Shown in pieces: positions 56,990 through 64,000 of a stretch of 64,000 nt of DNA. Every line of letters starts with the position of its first letter. The stretch's first letter is position 1. The position numbers were made by a program, and so were the translations under genes. A model generated the notes under the pieces. It made no database searches. It saw only the letters and a list, made by a program, of their open reading frames with translations, and was not told where the DNA came from. Location of the stretch: the NCBI RefSeq assembly GCF_051020985.1, contig NC_135012.1, forward strand, positions 12,526,451 to 12,590,450. Direction: 5' to 3'. Source of the stretch: Nomia melanderi. Taxonomy: Eukaryota; Arthropoda; Insecta; Hymenoptera; Halictidae.

Positions 56990-59900
56990 TCAAATTCAAA
57001 TAAACTGGCGCGTTTCGACACCTTCAACAATTCTTTCTTCAATGAAATATTAATATACATAATCATACAAACAAATAAGTACAGCTACAGACAGGATCAA
57101 AATGAACATCCATTCACTATAAGAGGGTTGAAAGTATTTTTCAAAACAATTTATTCAGAAGTTTGTAAAATCTTCATATAACAAAATTGAAAACAAAGAC
57201 AAATTCATTACACAATATATTACTCTATTAATTCGCGAACATAAGAACTATTAAAGAAACAGAGTAAAACACAATAAAATCCTTCGACGTAAATTATTCT
57301 CCCGAAAAAGAAAGATCCTTCGCGATAAAACCCTTTCCTCCGAAATCCTGATTATTAGAATTTAGTTCCTCTTCATCTCGTTCGGAGATCCCTGGCCTAC
57401 GCGTCAGTATTCACGTGTCACTTGTGTAATAATACGTGTCGAAGTGGAAGAACGGTAATACGTGTGTCCAAGAACGTGTGAATGAATATTTACAATTACT
57501 CGCCCGAAAAATCTAGGGCGTCTAGGAATGATCAAGGGTATGGGTGGCTTGGTTGGTTGATTCACGCTCGAGTTTCCCATTGCCGGAGCGCTGATGGATC
57601 TAAACTGCTCACCGGGATCGATCGATGTTTTACGACTATCGTAGTTCGTTGATGGAACCTCCGACGATTCATCCGGAGCATCGCGGTAATCGAGACGCTC
57701 TGGAATGTCTGGCGGTATTAGCGGAAACGTTCGGTAATAAAAATTCTTTTTATCAGCGTGGAACGGCCATTGGATCCCTGTCGTCCACGAAAACGACGAG
57801 CTTTTATTACGCTTATCGGGGTGACGTTTCATTTATTCCGTGCCGGAGACAACATTCGTGTCGCTTAACCTTAAAAATAGCCCCTCGGATCGGTGACGAA
57901 GCGTCGGGATCGTTCTTCAACGAATCAAAAATAATATATTCAAAGCGAAACCGATCCGATCGCCGAATCACCGATCCGAGGATCAACGTATCTCGTTTCC
58001 TGACAATCGTCGAAATACGAAGACCGGCGTCTTTGTTCGGGTTACGAGAAGGTTTCCCTAAACATCTAGGTGTCTTGAAAAATTCGAACTCCAAAAGGTA
58101 ACGTGGCAGTACAATCTTATATTGAGCGGTGAAAGTAAATTCGAGTGTCCGTGAGCGCACGTTTGGCGAGGGAATCGACGTTTCATCGTGTAAAATGTAC
58201 GAGCACAGATATTTTCCTCGCGGAATCGTGAGGAGGAACGAGCAGGCCGCGAAGACGTCGAAGTTCGAATTAAAATTACCGGCCGTACACTCGAAGAACC
58301 GCTGAACTTCCCTCGTTATCAGGGAATTCTTGTAACGATTTACATTTCGCCGGCGTTCCTCGTTCTCTCGGCGAGCTGCTCGATCGCTCGGAAACAGTTG
58401 CGTTTGCGTCGAATAAAATGTAAAAATGATACACTCGGAAGTTGACGGGGAACGCGAACGCTCGGTTAAACGCGAAGAAGAAGACGGAGGGAAGGCAGGA
58501 ACGAGGGAACGTGGAGTTTGACTGAACGCCAATTAAACCTTCTGCGATTTGATGAAACGACGAAACGAGGCGAAAGAAATGTGCATTGTGTTATCCGTCT
58601 GCGTTTTTAACGAGATAAATGAACGGTTGATAACGTCTGTTTCAAAGAAGCTGCTGAATATTCGTTCCAACCACTGAGAATATCATTTCGGAACGCTAAA
58701 TACGAATCTTATGCATTATAATCACTCAATTCCGAAATCTAGAAAATATCTTTAATTATTCCATAAAATTATCCAAAATTTGAAACACAATAGTAACAAT
58801 TTCAATTTCAACAGAAAATCAACGCAATTTACAAAAAGAGAATCCAAAGTATTCCTTTAATAGTGATAATTTCATCGACGGATAAAACATTTTCACTCCA
58901 CGATGCATATTAGATCAAAGAATCCAGACTCGTCGCGTCATCGCGCTGATTTCTAAGGCGCGGAGGAGTTAACAAAAGTCGGGGACGCGTAAAGGGGGTT
59001 CCCACGGGGGTTAGAACGCACGATCCAAGGGAGAAGGAAAGAGGAACGACCGGTCCTCTCGTCGAGCTTTATTTTCACGGGCGAACAAGCTGAAGAACCG
59101 TCGACGACAGTCGCCCCGGAAAAAGCTTGGCCGGCGGGGGCGGTCAAGGGGAGAAGGAGAAAAAAATGAGAAGTGAAATTTTACGAGCCTTAACCCGTGA
59201 GCAAGGACGTAAAGCAGCTTTACGACGTCTCGAATGAAAGTTTCATTCTGTGACGTCGCGACACCGGGTCGTCGGGACGAGAGGGAACGGCGTCGCGGAT
59301 CAACTTGCCCGGAAATAAACCGCCGTTACAGGCGCGAGTCTATCGAAAGCTCGATAAAAATAACGGATAGTTGTGTGCGGATCGTGCGAACGGCCATCCA
59401 GCCGCAGGGAGAAGAGGAGTCGCGCTGCGGAAACGCGAACAGCCGTGCAAACCGTCGAAATACCTCGAGGATTTTCGGTAAACAAGGGGAGACAATTCGG
59501 GGAACGATAACATCGATGTTGCAAATGAAATTTTTATCGTGATTGTTTGCGGTGAAAGATCTTTGGATGTGGAATGAGGTTGATGAATTTGGCACTCGTG
59601 GGTGATAAAATGAGTTGAACAGTAAAACGTTCGGGGATGTCTTTAGAATCGACGAGAAGAATAAACTGAAAAGTGGGAGGAAACAGAATTGTACAGTTTG
59701 CATCCGAATATTTCGATAAATTTGGATATTATACGAGATAAAGTGTTTTTGTCGTTTTGGAAAAGTTCATTAAGAATGGTTGGAGCAATTGAAAGGAATG
59801 CAGTACCAAATTCATGTGTGATTTAGGTTCTACATACTCGTAGGTTAATCAGATAATTACTTAACTTACAGTGTACATAATGAATACAGCGACGGAACAT

Positions 59901-60140
59901 AATTTGGATGTCTTACAGAACGTCGAACCCAAAATATGTTTACAACTGATGAATATATAGTTTATCGAGAATTTAATGAACGACTATCTCAAGAGTTGAA
60001 GTCTGAACGTTAAGAAAGTACTCTAAGTCTCTCTAGCCACTTTTCTGGGGGTGTAAAACGATAGTAAACGTCTCTTTCAATTGTTTCTTATCTTCGCGGA
60101 GACGCTGCAATGAAACGCGGAAGAAATGTTGACGAATGTC
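56990..60140. other. Non-coding or unrecognised region
   Basis: Overlapping long open frames on both strands (57404-58532) fall in GC-rich DNA and have no motif. Another skew-flanked GC island lies at about 58.95-59.5 kb, with a C/A-rich stretch before it (58.7-58.95) and a G-rich stretch after it (59.53-59.8). Confidence 0.4.
57883..57981. repeat. Inverted repeat with 14-bp perfect arms
   Basis: CCTCGGATCGGTGA (57883-57896) and its complement TCACCGATCCGAGG (57968-57981) enclose a 71-bp loop that itself contains further CGATCCGATCG words. It could be a cruciform or a small MITE; no target duplication is clear. Confidence 0.6.
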
Positions 60141-60144
60141 TTAC

Positions 60145-60303
60145 CTGGACGACGCAGACACTTTTATGGCCCTTCGGTTCAAGGGCGATCCTCCAACCCT
60201 CTATGACGGATAAAATATGCTCGAAAACCGCAAGGGAAGGTCTCGTAAAACTTCGCGTATAAAAGCGTATCGTTGATCGCAAAATGGTCCCTAAAGATTC
60301 CAT
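60145..60303 (-). CDS. Weak candidate first exon (minus strand)
   Basis: From ATG at 60303 a 53-codon frame reads MESLGTILRSTIRFYTRSFT, then RPSLAVFEHILSVIEGWRIA and GHKSVCVVQ, ending in phase 0 at a good donor (CCAG, GTAAGA). There is no family match and no partner exon identified. It may be chance. Confidence 0.2.
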
Positions 60304-63300
60304 ACTTATCAGTCCGCGTTGAGTTCGCCGATCAATTGACAAATGGCAGAGAAAATCGAATTCTCTTCGACGATACAGCCCGAGGATCTTAAAATCACCG
60401 TTCCTCTGTCAGTACTCTCAACCAAAGAATTCAATGACTCCTTACAAATACATTAAGTTGACAATATAATAATGTCGGTTTCACGAATTCACTATGATAT
60501 TATTTCATTTAATCGATTCTACAATATGTGTCCTATGACTCTAACTTTCTAATGAGCTATTGTTACTTATCGATAAAAAATAATCTTGTCTGAACAGGAT
60601 CAAGGACCGACGTTACTCTCTCGCCAACCCAATAGATCCTCCAGATAACAATTATACAACGCGTAAAATCCAATGTAGCAGATTTTTACGTTCTACGCTA
60701 CATTCGGTTTGATTCGCTCTTTCCGTTTTGATCATTCGAGAATTTTGATTTCACGACGTTTCTCGATGTGCGACGAGATACTCGTGTTACTCAGCCTGTA
60801 CGACGGTCGAAGAGAAGCAGAATAAGCTGACGGAAAATCGTTGCCGGGCCGACGACCGGACGAATCGTTGTCTATGCTCTTTAAAAATGAACGGTCATAG
60901 AGGATTGAAGTGAGACGTGTTCGTTGGACGGACATCCACGACGTGTGAAGAAGATCCCCGAAGCGTGTCGACGCTTCAGAAGCCTTTTGCATGAAAGGAA
61001 CTGTTGTCTCTCGCGCGGAGAGACCGCCCTCTTTGTCGGTACCGTCTAACATCACACGAGAAAAGTAATCTAGATGAAGAGCTTATCTCATGACAACGCC
61101 GGCGCCGAGCGATCGTTCGTCTTCGTTTTGCGCAGCTTTACGGTTGCGAATATGTTCGTCCTAGAAGAACGGAACGTCGAAGGGGTGGATTTAATAAATG
61201 TGAACGGAGGTTCCGATAACCGATCGGTCTAACGATTAAGGCTGCAATTCAAGTTCGAACGGCTCGAACGTTTGAATTTTTACAGCGTCCCTTTACGTCC
61301 TGAGGGCACATCGAAGCTAGCGCTTTCATTTGAATGCAACCGTGAATCCAGTACTGTGAAATTCTACTTCTTTAATTTAATTTGATGCACTACATGGATT
61401 TATATTTCAACGACTTTATAATAGAATTACAGGATACTGAATATTTTAATAATCTCTTATATTCAACTTTCGATTCGAATGATATTTCTTTGAGAAATAT
61501 CTCGAATGAAACCAGGAACGAACATTAAAAGTGTAGTATGTCAGGACATAAAGGGTTGCAACAGATAAAAAACACACAACACTAATTCGTCGAACAACTA
61601 CGAAGACCGTGCGCAGCGATTCATCGATCATAAACACAAAATTCTACGACTGCATAGCGAACGGAGAATATCGAGAAATAAAACAGATAAACATTCAGGA
61701 AAGGCAACGAAACGACAGTTACGAGCTACCGTCGCAGCGCCTCTAAAACGCAAACAGTAACGTGCGGACGGAAGTCCAAACAGTCGCAGGCGTAAACGCA
61801 AACAAAATGGCGGACAGCGGCCGCGCGGCGACCGGGAAAGAATTATTCGTTCGCGGTCGGATTTTATCGAACGTCGGCGATAGAATTAAACGGAACGGTC
61901 GTGGAACGAATTCTTCGGTGATAAACAGAAGTATAAACCGTGGTGAACAATTTAACAAAAGGTTTTAGCGGCCGGCCGAATGGCGGGCGTAACTTACGGG
62001 CTGGAGAAGTCCGATCGAGGATTAAACGAACACCGGTGTAAACGCAACGCGTTATTGCAGTTGATTCGAAATGCCGTGGGAATATACTGGAACTTTTTTT
62101 CGCGGCGATCATGCGCGATATTTGAATAAACTAGACCGTAATTTCAGCGAACAACACCGGAAACCAATTTACACGACCATTAAGCGAATACTTGCCGGTT
62201 GGATTTCGAGTTTCACGAAAACCGGTATCCGCGGCTCGTTCTTGCGCTGACGCACAGTTATTTATGGGACACGTTGGTTACTGACAGTCACCGTTCGTCG
62301 GAAATGACAAGCGCGTTCGAATCATTGGTGCGTACAGTCCTCTGACGCTTTTCTTTCCGCGTTCGTTTGCAAATTTACCGAACCGTGGAAGAAGGATAAT
62401 TTCTTGTTATTCTCTGGACGTTATACGACTTCGGCGCTAATTACTATGTTTCGACATCTGTTTAATGACGACTTTTCGTAGCTGATTATATCTAGTTTTT
62501 ACGCGCGAAATGACGAAATTTAAGTTTGGTTTAGTTTCTTTACAGAGAACGATTGTAACAAGTTGAAAATGCGTGAAAGCTACAAGTGAAATTTAGTAGA
62601 GATATTTTCTTGTTAACCAAGTTCTATTCTAATTCAAGTTTGCAATCTAATTGTAACCTACTTACTTTCAACGCGTTATAAAGGAATATAATCCTGCTCT
62701 TACATCGAAGAGACGAAGTCGCTCGGATTCAATGTAAACGGCACTAATTAAAAATAAGGGAACGAAGACAGAGAGAAAGGCAAACTGCAACGTTTCTCGG
62801 GGGCACAACATGCGAGGGGAGCACTCGATGAAACGATAGCCAGGCAGTGTGTCAACATGCGAAAACAAACATATCAAGGAACCGGCTACGCTATGCTATC
62901 AAGAATTATTGTACGTGCCACTTTACAGGAGCAATCCAAGCATCAAACGGATTACAGCGCTATCCTGTAACGACAGATCGAACAAGAGTTATGATTGGAA
63001 CACCATCCATAACGTTGTTTTCTCCGTCGCGATACACAAAACAAAAACAAAAAAAAAAAGAAAAAAAGAACAGGTCACATCACTCGTCACGTGGACGCGC
63101 TTATCCGACACGCAGCTCTGTGCATCATAATCGCTTAACGTCATCGCGTCGATTTTGATCGTAGTACGAGCGTCGACGAAAGCGCAAACGTATTTAAAAA
63201 CAACAGCTACGCTCGCTAAGACGGGGTGCTGCTGACGCCTCGCAAGCAATGGGAAAGGTGAACGGAACGTGTGAACGACGATGAGAGAAATCATGGTGTA

Positions 63301-63355
63301 ACGATAACGCAAAAACTAAAAAACAAACAAATGAAATCTTAAAAGAAAGAAATCG
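60304..63355. other. Non-coding or unrecognised region
   Basis: No gene accepted. Contains an AAAATGGCGGACAGCGG string near 61803 with an ETS-like ACGGAAGT about 35 bp upstream, which resembles a start region but opens no recognisable protein, and a poly-A-rich tract at about 63040-63070. Confidence 0.35.
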
Positions 63356-63463
63356 TTAAAGTGTTAGGTGTCCGTTAACATTCGCCCCGGAATCTCTCCC
63401 AGTCATCGGAATCTTCGAATCATCGAAAGTTAAAGGCACAGATTCCTCCGATATCCTTGTATC
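63356..63463 (-). CDS. Candidate last exon of an unidentified minus-strand gene
   Basis: After the acceptor GGTTAATTATTATCAG (AG at 63465-63464) a 35-codon frame reads DTRISEESVPLTFDDSKIPM, then TGRDSGANVNGHLTL, and stops at 63358-63356. The Asp/Ser/Thr-rich composition looks like the cytoplasmic tail of a membrane or signalling protein. The frame also stays open upstream to 63586 (ending YETAWSYVSGQRAKERRRST...), so the exon may be longer. No family recognised; the rest of the gene would lie to the right of the window. Confidence 0.35.
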   Translation of the reverse strand, partial: DTRISEESVPLTFDDSKIPMTGRDSGANVNGHLTL

Positions 63464-63586
63464 CTGATAATAATTAACCACTCCGAACGCATCGGCAGCC
63501 GATGACGTACTCCTACGTCGTTCTTTTGCTCGCTGGCCGCTGACGTAGCTCCACGCCGTTTCATATTTACAGCCAGTTATATGCAT

Positions 63587-64000
63587 TTTAAATTTACTAG
63601 CACTTCGTCATTCGGATTTACGATTACCGCGGCCGGCCAAAAATAAATTTCTATAGCCGCATGCGTCTCGTCACACGTTGTAGAACTATTAAACTTTTAC
63701 TATCGAGTTTCACGTTTGAATTTATTATTAGACGCCACGTGGAATTGTTATTTAGTTTCATTCTCACAAAAAATTCATCCTTCCTCGAAAAATAGATGTC
63801 TAGAATTCAAAAAAACTTCTCCGATACCTCCGTACTCGTATCTCCCGTTTCTTTTTCAATTTTTAAATTCTATGTCTCACGTCCGAATTTCCTTCAGCTT
63901 CAACCTTGAAGTTCCGAAAAAGAAGCAATTAAGAAGAATATCCGTCATTTTCACTCCCATTTTAATGAATCCCGCGACAGTCGTAGATTCCAGAAACCGC
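63587..64000. other. Non-coding, possibly intron
   Basis: Nothing recognisable; if the exon at 63356-63463 is real this would be upstream intron of that gene. Confidence 0.3.

Noticed and set aside
57813..58532. 239-codon minus-strand open frame overlapping a 158-codon plus-strand frame
   Set aside because: Two long overlapping frames in GC-rich DNA, neither with a recognisable domain. They are best explained by base composition and the inverted repeat at 57883-57981.
61762..61968. Plus-strand frame containing MADSGRAATGKELFVRG after AAAATGGCGG
   Set aside because: The ATGGCGG context looks like a YY1-type start, but the protein is unrecognised, soon becomes low-complexity and lacks a convincing donor.
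1..64000. CRISPR arrays, bacterial operons, ribosome-binding sites, riboswitches
   Set aside because: Intron structure and gene families are animal; tandem repeats seen are microsatellites or transposon subrepeats, with no regular repeat-spacer array.

Overview
This is eukaryotic nuclear DNA, most likely from an insect and probably a bee or other hymenopteran. The evidence is short coding exons with GT-AG introns, insect-style protein families, many short TTAA-flanked and Tc1-type transposon remnants, and strong base-composition heterogeneity. No rRNA, tRNA, CRISPR or bacterial-type operon was seen. Almost all other long open frames look like chance, especially in the GC-rich right half.

Layout. 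(1) 0-5.4 kb: two exons of a minus-strand R7-type RGS gene (linker plus first half of a DEP domain) at 2964-3198. They sit among three TTAA-flanked terminal-inverted-repeat elements and an inverted Penelope-like repeat carrying a candidate hammerhead ribozyme. (2) 5.4-22.3 kb: mostly non-coding. It holds a GC-rich, promoter-like block (9.7-11.7 kb), a very AT-rich stretch (16.4-18.7 kb) and a large diverged inverted duplication (18.8-21.9 kb). (3) 22.8-36.1 kb: the best gene, a plus-strand MICAL-like gene. Eleven coding exons join in frame to 1153 codons plus stop, giving CH domain, LIM domain, acidic disordered region with three NPF motifs, proline-rich linker, C-terminal bMERB coiled coil and Lys-rich tail. 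Its introns hold MITEs and two Tc1 transposase fossils. (4) 38.5-38.8 kb: last exon of an unidentified minus-strand gene, tail-to-tail with the MICAL-like gene. (5) 39-63.4 kb: a GC-richer, gene-poor tract. Its striking feature is a series of GC-rich islands, each with a C-rich flank on the left and a G/T-rich flank on the right. Within it lie a housekeeping-type promoter and small two-exon minus-strand gene (56.1-57.0 kb), a cluster of ETS sites (55.6 kb), and weak minus-strand exon candidates at 60.2 and 63.4 kb.

How the genes relate. The RGS7-type and MICAL-like genes are divergently oriented about 19.6 kb apart, and either could start from the GC-rich block near 10-11 kb. Functionally, one modulates heterotrimeric G proteins (R7 RGS with Gbeta5) and the other links Rab GTPases to EHD-dependent endocytic recycling; no shared pathway is implied. 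The most unusual signals are the repeated skew-flanked GC islands, the minus-strand hammerhead-like motif, the TTAA element families that share a subterminal palindrome, and a possible CH-only isoform of the MICAL-like gene. All counts quoted were done by eye on the printed sequence; no search was run.
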